Source: SCUN01 sp964355365
GTDB lineage: Bacteria > Acidobacteriota > Vicinamibacteria > Vicinamibacterales > SCN-69-37
Length of the DNA stretch: 14,985 bases
Assembly (NCBI GenBank): GCA_964355365.1
Contig: CAYHEX010000068.1
Coordinates: 1-14,985 of the forward strand
Direction: 5' to 3'
Each line of letters begins with the position of its first letter. The stretch's first letter is position 1. Positions 7,161 to 14,985 of the stretch are shown piece by piece. The translations under genes were made by a program, and so were the position numbers. The notes beneath the pieces were generated by a model. That model did not search any database. It was given only the letters and a program-made list of their open reading frames with translations, and was not told the origin of the DNA.

Positions 7161-7176
7161 AGCGGTCCATTAGCAT
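7148..7176 (+). promoter_or_regulatory. sigma-70-type promoter for the nuo operon
   Basis: TTGACT (7148-7153) and TAGCAT (7171-7176) are separated by exactly 17 bases, matching five and four of six consensus positions. The predicted start near 7183 leaves a leader of about 40 bases before nuoA. It lies in the only sizeable gap upstream of nuoA and points the right way. Confidence 0.55.
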
Positions 7177-7180
7177 CTTC

Positions 7181-7201
7181 CTTGTTCGTGTGAGCAACAA
7201 G
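7181..7201. repeat. CTTGTT-N9-AACAAG inverted repeat at the predicted nuo transcription start
   Basis: Perfect 6-base arms (7181-7186 and 7196-7201) span the predicted start point just downstream of the -10 box. The site could be a repressor operator or a small hairpin in the nuoA leader; nuoA has no clear ribosome site, so a leader structure might matter. Confidence 0.35.
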
Positions 7202-7223
7202 CGACTCGAACACGCCTGAATCC

Positions 7224-7592
7224 ATGGAAAGTTATTGGCCCATCCTCATCATGCTAGGTCTTGGCGCCGGTTTCGCCGGCGGCTCGGTCCTTCTTTCCCA
7301 ATTCGTCGGCCCACGAAAGCCCACGCCTGAGAAGTCGGCGCCGTACGAGTGCGGAGTGCCGCCCGTCGGCGACGCGCGCGAGCGGCAGTCGATCAAGTTT
7401 TATCTCGTGGCGATGATCTTTCTGCTCTTCGACATCGAAGTGGCCTTCCTGTATCCGTGGGCGATTGCGTTTCGCACGCTGGCCTGGACCGGCTTCTTCC
7501 AGATCCTCACGTTCTTCGCCTTGTTGCTGACCGGGTATATCTACGTGTGGCGCAAGGGCGTGTTCGACTGGAGTGGAGAGAGACACCGGTAA
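7224..7592 (+). CDS. nuoA: NADH-quinone oxidoreductase subunit A
   Basis: Membrane subunit of complex I next to the quinone site and the NuoH/J/K group. The 122 residues form three transmembrane helices at about 5-26, 58-80 and 88-109. The first loop carries the family motif YECGVPP (41-47, with C43), and the second helix carries FDIEVAFLYPWA (69-80), including conserved D70 and E72. Length is typical. It is the first gene of the operon, 109 bases from the divergent thiS, behind a good promoter. No strong ribosome site precedes the ATG, which sits in a CCATGG palindrome. The stop overlaps the nuoB start as TAATG. Confidence 0.96.
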   Translation: MESYWPILIMLGLGAGFAGGSVLLSQFVGPRKPTPEKSAPYECGVPPVGDARERQSIKFYLVAMIFLLFDIEVAFLYPWAIAFRTLAWTGFFQILTFFALLLTGYIYVWRKGVFDWSGERHR

Positions 7593-8056
7593 TGGCCGAT
7601 ATCGAGATTCCAATTCTGACGACCACGGTCGAGAAGATGGTGCAGTGGGCTCGCCGCTCGGCGATCTGGCCCGTGACCTTCGGCTTGGCCTGCTGCGCCA
7701 TCGAGATGATGGCCATGGCCGCCGCCCGCTACGACATCGCCCGCTTTGGCGCTGAAGTGTTTCGCGGCTCTCCTCGCCAGGCCGATCTGATGATTGTTGC
7801 CGGCCGGCTGTCGCGCAAGATGGCGCCGGTCATGCGCCGTGTGTACGACCAGATGCCCGAGCCGAAGTGGGTCATCTCCATGGGCGCATGCGCGAGTTGT
7901 GGCGGTGTGTTCGACAACTACGCCATCGTGCAAGGCGTCGATCAGGTCGTTCCGGTGGACGTGTTTGTACCCGGTTGCCCGCCGCGCCCCGAGGCCCTGA
8001 TCTACGGCATCGTCCAACTGCAGCGCAAGATTGACAAGTCGAGAATGAGCGCATGA
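7592..8056 (+). CDS. nuoB: NADH-quinone oxidoreductase subunit B
   Basis: Peripheral-arm subunit holding the terminal [4Fe-4S] cluster N2 that reduces quinone. The 154 residues show the ligand cysteines C34-C35 in FGLACCAIEMM, C100 in SMGACASCGG, and C129 in VPGCPPRPE. An extra cysteine, C103, sits three residues after C100. The reading frame is open further upstream, but the ATG at 7592 gives the family's start (a short tail, then the helix before the CC pair) and overlaps the nuoA stop by one base. GGAGAG lies about 13 bases upstream. The end overlaps nuoC as ATGA. Confidence 0.97.
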   Translation: MADIEIPILTTTVEKMVQWARRSAIWPVTFGLACCAIEMMAMAAARYDIARFGAEVFRGSPRQADLMIVAGRLSRKMAPVMRRVYDQMPEPKWVISMGACASCGGVFDNYAIVQGVDQVVPVDVFVPGCPPRPEALIYGIVQLQRKIDKSRMSA

Positions 8057-8658
8057 GCGTCGATCTGTCGTTTCTCGATCTGGTGCGCCAGGCCGTGCCC
8101 GGCGCATCGCTGGACGCGGGGGACAGCACCGATATGGCGTCGGCGTATGTCGACCGCGAACACCTCGTTGACGTGTGCCGGACGTTGCGCGATCACGCCG
8201 ACCTCCAGTTTGCCTTCCTCGCGGATCTGACCGCCGTGGATCGTCTCCCGGCGTCGCCCCGTTATGAAGTGGTCTATCAGCTTGCGTGCCTCGGCCCGGC
8301 GTTTGGCACCGGCCCGGCCCGTCGGTTTCGCCTGAAGGTGCGGTTGATGGCCGACGACCCGCGTGTGCCGTCGGTCAGCGAGGTCTGGCCCGCGGCCAAT
8401 TGGGCGGAACGCGAGGTCTTCGACCTGTTCGGTATTGATTTCGCCGGGCACCCTGATTTGCGGCGTGTGCTGCTTCCCGATGACTGGGAAGGCCACCCGT
8501 TGCGCAAGGATCATCCGGTGCAGATTCGGAAGGACGCCGCATCGTGGTCGCCGATGCAGCTGACCGAGGAGCAGTTTGTCGCCAACATGAAGGCGGCGCG
8601 CGACCACGCGACGCGCGCGGCGCGAGCGATCGCGGGACAGCGCGAAAGCGGTGACTGA
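8053..8658 (+). CDS. nuoC: NADH-quinone oxidoreductase subunit C
   Basis: The 30-kDa peripheral-arm subunit, cofactor-free, bracing NuoB, NuoD and NuoI. The 201 residues carry the 30-kDa signature at about 118-152: WAEREVFDLFGIDF followed by GHPDLRRVLLPDDWEGHPLRKD, all intact. It is a separate protein and not fused to NuoD as in enterobacteria. The start overlaps nuoB as ATGA. The last 8 bases overlap the GTG of gmhA, which is not where a nuo operon normally continues. Confidence 0.96.
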   Translation: MSVDLSFLDLVRQAVPGASLDAGDSTDMASAYVDREHLVDVCRTLRDHADLQFAFLADLTAVDRLPASPRYEVVYQLACLGPAFGTGPARRFRLKVRLMADDPRVPSVSEVWPAANWAEREVFDLFGIDFAGHPDLRRVLLPDDWEGHPLRKDHPVQIRKDAASWSPMQLTEEQFVANMKAARDHATRAARAIAGQRESGD

Positions 8659-9223
8659 GCGCGACGCGATCGTCGCGGCGTTCGAGGCAACCGCCGCGTT
8701 GCATCGCGAGTGGGCCGGGATGCACGCCGGGGAGTTACAGCGTGCGGCCGAACTCGTCACGAGCGCACTCAATCGCGGCGGGCGGGTCCTGAGTTTTGGA
8801 AACGGCGGGAGCGCGACAGACGCGCAGCATCTCGCCGCGGAGTTGGTCGGACGCTTCTTGGTGGAACGTCGCGCCTTGCCGGCGCAGGCGCTGACGGCGG
8901 ACACGGCGATTCTGACGGCGCTCGGCAACGATTACGGGTACGGCGCGGTGTTTGTTCGGCAGGTGGAAGCGCATGGACGAGCCGGTGACGTGGCGGTGGG
9001 GATCACGACCAGCGGTGCGTCCGCCAATGTGACTCGGGCGCTGGTGCGGGCGCGGGAATTGGGCTTGGCTACGATCGCGCTGACCGGGAAAGACGGCGGC
9101 GAGGCCGGACGGGTGGTGGATGTGCATCTGAACGTTCCGTCCGACAGCACGCCCCGGGTGCAGGAAGTGCATCGCACGGTGTTGCATGTGTTGTGTGAAC
9201 TGATCGACAAAGGGCTCCAGTAG
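8651..9223 (+). CDS. gmhA: phosphoheptose (sedoheptulose-7-phosphate) isomerase GmhA, embedded in the nuo operon
   Basis: Converts sedoheptulose 7-phosphate to D-glycero-D-manno-heptose 7-phosphate, the first step toward ADP-heptose for LPS core or GDP-heptose for S-layer and capsule; cytoplasmic. The 190-residue single SIS domain has the phosphate-binding FGNGGSATDAQH (49-60) and GITTSGASANV (117-127) and the C-terminal TPRVQEVHRTVLH (167-179). H60, E64, Q171 and H179 have the spacing of the zinc and catalytic residues of characterised GmhA, where E65 and H180 of E. coli are essential. Length matches the 192-residue E. coli enzyme when the GTG at 8651 is used. That start lies inside nuoC; the stop abuts the nuoD ATG with no gap. 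The gene looks intact and is translationally bound to complex I genes. DiaA-like or other SIS proteins are less likely because of the Q-x2-H-x4-H end. Confidence 0.93.
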   Translation: MTERDAIVAAFEATAALHREWAGMHAGELQRAAELVTSALNRGGRVLSFGNGGSATDAQHLAAELVGRFLVERRALPAQALTADTAILTALGNDYGYGAVFVRQVEAHGRAGDVAVGITTSGASANVTRALVRARELGLATIALTGKDGGEAGRVVDVHLNVPSDSTPRVQEVHRTVLHVLCELIDKGLQ

Positions 9224-10408
9224 ATGGCGACGCGCACAGAGACGTTGACGGTGAACATGGGGCCGCAGCACCCGAGCACGCACGGCGTGCTGCGGCTGGT
9301 GCTGGAGCTCGATGGCGAGAACGTGGTGTCCGCCGAGCCGTCGATCGGGTTTCTGCATACCGGCATCGAGAAGACGGCCGAGCAGAAGAAGTGGCAGCAG
9401 ATCGTGCCGCTCGTCGAGCGCATGGACTATCTGGGACCGCAGTCCAACAGCCTGGGGTTCGTGCTGTCCGCCGAGCGCCTGCTCGGCATCGAAGACCAGA
9501 TTCCCGAACGCGTGCAGTACATCCGCGTATTGATCGCGGAACTCCAGCGTCTCAGCAGTCACCTCGTCTGGTTCGCGACCCACGCCATGGACATCGGCGC
9601 GGTCTCGGTGATGATGTGGGCCTTCCGTGAGCGCGAACAGTTGCTCAACATGAATGAGATGGTGGCCGGGTTCCGCATGTTCCCGAGCTACATGCGCATC
9701 GGCGGCCTTCGTGAAGATCTTCCACGCGGCTACAAAGAGGTCGTCAAAGCGTTCCTCGACAAGATGCCGGGCAAGATCGACGAATACGAGAAGATGCTCA
9801 CCAAGAACCAGATCTGGATCAAGCGCACCAAGCAGATCGGGTATTTGTCGAAGGAAGACACGCTCGGACTCGGTCTGGCCGGCCCGATGCTCCGCGCGGT
9901 GGGCGTACCGTACGACGTGCGCAAGACCTTCCCGTATTCCAAGTACGAGACGTTTGAGTTCAAGGTGCCGACGCGCACCGAAGGCGATGTGTTCGCGCGG
10001 TATCAGGTGCGCATGGAAGAGATGCGCGAAAGCGTCAAGATCGGTCTGCAGGCGCTCGAGCGCATTGCGCCGACCGGCAAATACGACTGCGGCGACTATC
10101 GCATCGTGCCCCCGCCCAAGGATCGCGTGTATACCGAGATGGAAGCGCTCATCCAGCACTTCCTCATCTACTCGCAGGGCTTCAACGTGCCGAAGGGCGA
10201 CTCGTACGTGCCGATCGAGGGCCCGCGCGGGGAGCAGGGATTCTACCTGGTGTCAGACGGCGGGAACCGGCCGGTGCGCGTCAAGTCGCGGCCGCCGTCG
10301 TTCTACGCGTGCCAGGCGTTGCCGAGCATGGTCATCGGCGGTTTGATCGCGGACGTCGTGGCCGTCATCGGCTCGACGGACGTGGTGCTGGGAGATGTGG
10401 ACCGATGA
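9224..10408 (+). CDS. nuoD: NADH-quinone oxidoreductase subunit D
   Basis: The 49-kDa subunit, a relative of [NiFe]-hydrogenase large subunits, forms the quinone pocket with NuoB. The 394 residues start with NMGPQHPSTHGVLRL (11-25). H20 and Y69 (in RMDYL) align with the quinone-contacting histidine and tyrosine known from Thermus and mitochondrial enzymes. The C-terminal signature SFYACQALPSMVIGGLIADV and the terminal GDVDR are complete. The ATG follows the gmhA stop directly, with AAAGGG (9209-9214) at 9 bases. The end overlaps nuoE as ATGA. No fusion with NuoC. Confidence 0.98.
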   Translation: MATRTETLTVNMGPQHPSTHGVLRLVLELDGENVVSAEPSIGFLHTGIEKTAEQKKWQQIVPLVERMDYLGPQSNSLGFVLSAERLLGIEDQIPERVQYIRVLIAELQRLSSHLVWFATHAMDIGAVSVMMWAFREREQLLNMNEMVAGFRMFPSYMRIGGLREDLPRGYKEVVKAFLDKMPGKIDEYEKMLTKNQIWIKRTKQIGYLSKEDTLGLGLAGPMLRAVGVPYDVRKTFPYSKYETFEFKVPTRTEGDVFARYQVRMEEMRESVKIGLQALERIAPTGKYDCGDYRIVPPPKDRVYTEMEALIQHFLIYSQGFNVPKGDSYVPIEGPRGEQGFYLVSDGGNRPVRVKSRPPSFYACQALPSMVIGGLIADVVAVIGSTDVVLGDVDR

Positions 10409-11006
10409 GTTTCCATCCACTGATGGAGTACGGCGCAGGGCATCACCAGTCGGCCCGTGCGATCCCGGACGAAGGTCCGGAGTTCGCCTACACGCCCGCG
10501 AACCTGGCGAAGCTTGAGGAGATCTGTTCGCGCTACCCGGCCGAACGCCGCAAGTCGGCGATCATCGCGGCGTTGTATCTGGCGCAGGGGCAGCAGGGGT
10601 ACATCACGCTCAACGCGATGCGCGCCGTGGCCGCGGCGATCCGCTGCACCACGGCCGAAGTGGAGGACATCGTGTACTTCTACACGATGTTCTACACGAA
10701 GCCGATGGGGAAGCACATCATCATGGTCTGCCGCACCCTGTCGTGCGCGCTGGCCGGCGCCGAACGCGTCACCGAAGCGCTGTCGCGCGAACTGGGCCTC
10801 ACGCCCGGCGAGACCGACGCGAACCGCGAGTTCAGCCTGCTTGAAGTGGAATGCCTCGGGGCGTGCGATCGCGCGCCGGTTGTCGGCGTCAACGACGACT
10901 GGCACGAGTGCCAGCAACCGGAGTCGGTCAAGACGCTCATCGAAGGGCTCCGTGCCGCGGGCGCGGCTTCACTGACGGGCTGTCATCTGAAAGTGGCGGG
11001 CGAGTA

Positions 11007-11007
<1 letters not shown>
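10405..11007 (+). CDS. nuoE: NADH-quinone oxidoreductase subunit E
   Basis: The 24-kDa subunit with the [2Fe-2S] cluster N1a, packed against NuoF in the NADH module. In 200 residues the ligands are C109 and C114 (CRTLSC) and C150 and C154 (CLGAC), the thioredoxin-like pattern C-x4-C and C-x3-C. The helical N domain has the usual QGQQGYITLNAM (61-72). The frame is open upstream to 10309, but the ATG at 10405 overlaps the nuoD stop as ATGA, follows GGGAG (10390-10394), and gives the usual length. The stop overlaps the nuoF start by one base. Confidence 0.96.
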
Positions 11008-12311
<1,304 letters not shown>

Positions 12312-12312
12312 G

Positions 12313-12317
12313 AGGAG
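12313..12317 (+). promoter_or_regulatory. ribosome binding site fixing the nuoH start
   Basis: AGGAG lies 11 bases before the ATG at 12329, in the 17-base nuoF-nuoH gap. It supports that start over the upstream in-frame ATG at 12257, which lies inside nuoF. Confidence 0.6.
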
Positions 12318-12328
12318 CCGCCGCCCCC

Positions 12329-13372
12329 ATGACGTCTTTTCTCATCGAAAATCAGGCGCTTGTTGCACACCTTGTGCTGATTCTGATCGTCTTCGTCATG
12401 GTGCTGTCGTCCGCGGCCGTGCTCGTCTACATGGAGCGCAAGATCGCCGCGTGGGCGCAGCAGCGGTTCGGCCCGTTCCTGGTCGGCCCGCACGGCGCCC
12501 TGCAGCCGCTCGCCGACATCATCAAGCTGATGTTCAAAGAGGAGCTGCGGCCGAAGTCGGCCGACAGTTTCCTGTTCTACCTCGCCCCGATTCTGTCGGC
12601 GACCGCCGCGTTTTCGGCGTTTGCGGTGGTGCCCTTTGGCACGTCGACGACGCTGTTCGGGCTGCTCGACACGCCGCTCCGCCTCGAGGTCACCGACGTC
12701 AACGTGGCCATGCTGGTGATCTTCGCGATCACCTCGATGGGCGTCTACGGCGTGGTGCTTGCTGGGTGGAGTTCCAACAGCAAGTACTCGCTGCTTGGGG
12801 CGCTGCGATCATCCGCGCAGATGGTCAGCTACGAGCTCTCCTACGGCATGGCACTCGCGGCCGTCATCATGCTCGCCGGCTCGCTGTCGCTGCGCACGAT
12901 CGTCGACGCCCAGGCCGGCACGTGGTTCGGCTTCATTCCGAAGTGGTACGTGTTCATCCAGCCGCTGGGGTTCTTCATCTTCATGACGGCGGGCGTGGCG
13001 GAGACCAATCGGGCGCCCTTCGATTTCCCCGAAGCGGAGCAGGAACTGGTCGCGGGCTACCACACCGAGTACAGCTCGATGAGCTTCGCGCTGTTCTTCC
13101 TGGCCGAGTACATCAACATGTTCACGGTGTCGGCCGTGGCAACGGACCTGTTACTCGGCGGGTGGCACGGGCCGTTTCTCCCAAGCTGGCTCGGCTGGGT
13201 CTGGTTCCTCGTGAAGGTGTTCGCGCTCGTGTTCTTCTATATCTGGATGCGGTGGACGCTGCCGCGGTACCGATATGACCAGCTGATGGAATTCGGCTGG
13301 AAGTGGCTGTTGCCGCTGGCGGTGTTGAACCTGCTCGTCACGGCGGCGATTGTGCTCGCGGCGGGGTGGTAA
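12329..13372 (+). CDS. nuoH: NADH-quinone oxidoreductase subunit H
   Basis: Membrane subunit linking the quinone cavity to the proton pumps. The 347 residues have about eight transmembrane helices. They show the ND1 signatures: MERKIAAWAQQRFGP (35-49), then GALQPLADIIKLMFKEE (56-72), and the acidic loop AETNRAPFDFPEAEQEL (224-240) with GYHTEYSS (243-250). Length is typical. The gene is separated from nuoF by 17 bases, the widest gap in the operon, and carries its own ribosome site. The nuoJ gene begins 2 bases after its stop, leaving no room for nuoI. Confidence 0.97.
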   Translation: MTSFLIENQALVAHLVLILIVFVMVLSSAAVLVYMERKIAAWAQQRFGPFLVGPHGALQPLADIIKLMFKEELRPKSADSFLFYLAPILSATAAFSAFAVVPFGTSTTLFGLLDTPLRLEVTDVNVAMLVIFAITSMGVYGVVLAGWSSNSKYSLLGALRSSAQMVSYELSYGMALAAVIMLAGSLSLRTIVDAQAGTWFGFIPKWYVFIQPLGFFIFMTAGVAETNRAPFDFPEAEQELVAGYHTEYSSMSFALFFLAEYINMFTVSAVATDLLLGGWHGPFLPSWLGWVWFLVKVFALVFFYIWMRWTLPRYRYDQLMEFGWKWLLPLAVLNLLVTAAIVLAAGW

Positions 13373-13374
13373 CG

Positions 13375-13887
13375 ATGGGCGGCCTTTACTTCTGGATCTT
13401 CGCGTTCGTAGCGGTCTTCGCGTCACTCGGCGTGGTCGGGCAGCGCAACCCGATGTACAGCGTGTTGCTGCTGATCGCCTCATTCGGCGCGTTGTCCGGG
13501 CTCTACATCCTGCTGAATGCGCCGTTCGTGGCGGCGATTCAGATCATCATCTACGCCGGCGCCATCATGGTGCTCTTCCTCTTCGTCGTCATGTTGTTGA
13601 ACGTGCCGACGGAAGACCCGGTCAAGGGCTATCACGTCAAGATGCTGGGCGGCGCCGGACCGCGGCACTTCGGCGCGGTGCTCGCCGTCGTGTTGGTCGC
13701 GGAACTGCTGTGGGCCATGTCGCACCTGCGACTGACCGCCATGCCCGACAGCGGCGGCACCACCTCGTCGGTCTACCAGATCGGCGTGAAGCTGTTCCGG
13801 GAATACGCGTTCGCATTCGAAGTGACGTCGGTGTTGATCCTGCTCGCCATGGTGGGCGCGGTCATCCTCGCGCGGAAGGAGAGCTAG
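13375..13887 (+). CDS. nuoJ: NADH-quinone oxidoreductase subunit J
   Basis: Membrane subunit (ND6 equivalent) with five predicted helices. Residues around 52-75 read FVAAIQIIIYAGAIMVLFLF, containing the conserved YAGAIMVLF of helix 3, whose pi-bulge takes part in coupling. The last helix, EVTSVLILLAMVGAVIL, ends with a short basic tail. At 170 residues it has a normal length. The ATG at 13375 is chosen over an upstream in-frame start inside nuoH because it gives the standard N terminus and lies two bases after the nuoH stop. Confidence 0.96.
   Translation: MGGLYFWIFAFVAVFASLGVVGQRNPMYSVLLLIASFGALSGLYILLNAPFVAAIQIIIYAGAIMVLFLFVVMLLNVPTEDPVKGYHVKMLGGAGPRHFGAVLAVVLVAELLWAMSHLRLTAMPDSGGTTSSVYQIGVKLFREYAFAFEVTSVLILLAMVGAVILARKES
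13878..13881 (+). promoter_or_regulatory. ribosome binding site for the GTG start of nuoK
   Basis: GGAG within AAGGAGAG lies 7 bases before GTG 13889 and inside the 3' end of nuoJ. It fixes the unusual start codon. Confidence 0.6.
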
Positions 13888-13888
13888 C

Positions 13889-14200
13889 GTGCTGCCAGAG
13901 GCAACGCTGAACCATTACCTGATCCTGTCGGCCGTGCTGTTTTCCATCGGCACGGCGGGCGTGTTCCTCCGCCGAAACCTGATCACGATCCTGCTGTCGG
14001 TGGAAGTGATGCTCAACGCCGTCAACCTGACGTTCGTGGCGGTGGACCGCTATCTGGGGTCGGTGGAAGGGCAGATCATCGTGTTCTTCGTCATGACGGT
14101 GGCCGCAGCCGAAGCTGCGGTCGGCCTCGCCATCGTGATTGCGCTGTTCCGCCACAAGGACACGCTCAATCCGGATGCCTTCACGAATCTCAAGTGGTGA
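13889..14200 (+). CDS. nuoK: NADH-quinone oxidoreductase subunit K
   Basis: Three-helix membrane subunit (ND4L equivalent), 103 residues. Two membrane glutamates essential for proton pumping are present: E39 in LLSVEVMLNAVNL, aligned with E36 of E. coli, and E75 in VAAAEAAVGLAIV, aligned with E72. The gene starts with GTG one base after the nuoJ stop behind a good ribosome site and ends 4 bases before nuoL. Confidence 0.97.
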   Translation: MLPEATLNHYLILSAVLFSIGTAGVFLRRNLITILLSVEVMLNAVNLTFVAVDRYLGSVEGQIIVFFVMTVAAAEAAVGLAIVIALFRHKDTLNPDAFTNLKW

Positions 14201-14204
14201 GCCC

Positions 14205-14985
14205 GTGTTACTGCTGATCCCCCTCCTCCCGTTTCTCGGTTTTCTGATCAACGCCACCGTTGGTCGCCGTTGGTCGAAGAGCATCACTGGCGGCATCGCG
14301 ACGGCCGCGATGGGGCTGTCGTTTGGCGTCGCCGCCTCGCAGGTCTGGCAGTTATGGCAGATGGAGCCCGTTGAGGGCGTCCGCGCCATCGAGCAGACCG
14401 TCTTCACCTGGCTGCAGTCAGACACGCTCACGATCCCGTTCGCGTTTCGGGTGGACCCACTGTCGTCGCTGATGATTCTCGTGGTCACGGGCATTGGCTC
14501 CCTGATTCATCTCTACTCGACGGCGTACATGCACGATGAGACGGATAGCGAGTTTGCGCGCTACTTCTCGTACCTGAACCTGTTCGCGTCGTTCATGCTC
14601 GTGCTGGTGCTCGGCTCCAGCTTCCCGGTGATGTTCGTCGGCTGGGAAGGCGTCGGCCTGTGCTCGTACCTGCTGATCGGCTTCTACTACGTGAAGCCAT
14701 CGGCCGCGGACGCCGGCAAGAAGGCGTTTATCGTCAATCGCGTCGGCGATTTCGGCTTCATCCTCGGGATGCTGCTGATCTTCTCGCTGTTCGGCACACT
14801 CAACTTCCAGGAGGTCGCCAGCGCCGCGTCTCTGCTCCAGCCGGAGCAGCACTGGGGCCTGATCACGATCGCGACGGTGCTGTTGTTCCTGGGCGCAACG
14901 GGTAAGTCGGCGCAGATTCCGTTGTTCGTTTGGCTGCCGGACGCGATGGAAGGCCCGACGCCGGTCTCCGCGCTCATCCACGCGG
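14205..14985 (+). CDS. nuoL: NADH-quinone oxidoreductase subunit L, 3'-partial
   Basis: Antiporter-like proton-pumping subunit (ND5) of complex I. The gene is cut by the window end, with 260 of roughly 620-680 codons visible and no stop. A GTG start 4 bases after nuoK gives MLLLIPLLPFLGFLIN, the usual NuoL N terminus, with GGTGAG just upstream overlapping the nuoK stop. The visible part includes FRVDPLSSLM (81-90) and the family motif VGWEGVGLCSYLLIGF (145-160) with the pumping glutamate E148. K234 in ATGKSAQIPLF and WLPDAMEGPTPVSALIHA at the end follow. E148 and K234 align with E144 and K229 of E. coli NuoL. The lateral-helix C-terminal part lies outside the window; nuoM and nuoN probably follow. 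Confidence 0.96.
   Translation, partial: MLLLIPLLPFLGFLINATVGRRWSKSITGGIATAAMGLSFGVAASQVWQLWQMEPVEGVRAIEQTVFTWLQSDTLTIPFAFRVDPLSSLMILVVTGIGSLIHLYSTAYMHDETDSEFARYFSYLNLFASFMLVLVLGSSFPVMFVGWEGVGLCSYLLIGFYYVKPSAADAGKKAFIVNRVGDFGFILGMLLIFSLFGTLNFQEVASAASLLQPEQHWGLITIATVLLFLGATGKSAQIPLFVWLPDAMEGPTPVSALIHA

Noticed and set aside
7115..7223. TPP riboswitch ahead of thiS
   Set aside because: The gap is barely long enough, and the conserved CTGAGA-type core of the thi-box is not present on the minus strand.
6908..7225. ThiS as a 105-residue protein starting at 7225
   Set aside because: The extra 37 residues have no ThiS counterpart and would run over the nuo promoter; the 68-residue form from GTG 7114 matches the family.
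8651..9223. gmhA as a recent mobile insertion
   Set aside because: No terminal repeats, integrase or transposase remnants or change in composition; the junctions are seamless and keep both neighbours intact.
8735..10159. 474-codon open frame on the minus strand across gmhA and nuoD
   Set aside because: Antisense shadow of two genes with complete conserved motifs; its own composition (His- and Arg-rich) resembles no protein family.

Overview
This GC-rich window has no mobile element, tRNA, rRNA or CRISPR array. It reads as an ordinary chromosomal stretch of a Gram-negative-type bacterium. It encodes nucleotide-sugar and undecaprenyl-phosphate glycan initiation enzymes, a heptose-pathway isomerase (GmhA) and proton-pumping complex I with separate nuoC and nuoD. 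The gene styles and the very tight packing fit Acidobacteriota (perhaps a Vicinamibacteria-like lineage), but that placement is an impression and was not tested.

Left block (1-5006, + strand) is a five-gene surface-polysaccharide cluster. An RmlD-like reductase (5' end outside the window), a CapE/WbjB-type UDP-GlcNAc 4,6-dehydratase/5-epimerase with the unusual M-x-x-x-K active site, and a non-hydrolysing UDP-GlcNAc 2-epimerase form a cassette for a UDP-2-acetamido-2,6-dideoxy-L-hexose. The reductase lacks the C-terminal cupin epimerase domain of CapF/WbjC, so UDP-L-QuiNAc (the WbvB/WbvR/WbvD route) is a better guess than UDP-L-FucNAc. A WbpV/WreQ-like epimerase/reductase and a WbpL/WreU-like MraY-family sugar-1-phosphate transferase follow, each overlapping its predecessor. 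They are likely to make and attach the first sugar on undecaprenyl phosphate.

Middle block (5059-7114, - strand) is a compact thiS-thiG-methyltransferase operon, convergent with the glycan cluster. ThiS and ThiG make the thiazole of thiamine. The third gene, one base behind thiG, is a class I SAM methyltransferase with a long charged N-terminal helical region, resembling glycan methyltransferases. The 109-base gap at 7115-7223 separates this operon from the divergent nuo operon. It carries a good sigma-70-like promoter for nuo and two inverted repeats.

Right block (7224-14985, + strand) is a complex I operon in the order nuoA-B-C-gmhA-D-E-F-H-J-K-L (nuoL runs off the window). Start and stop codons overlap or nearly touch at almost every junction. 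Two things stand out. A complete, apparently intact gmhA (sedoheptulose-7-phosphate isomerase, LPS heptose pathway) is embedded between nuoC and nuoD. Both nuoG and nuoI, which carry much of the iron-sulfur chain, are absent from their usual places after nuoF and nuoH. They must be encoded elsewhere if this complex oxidises NADH.
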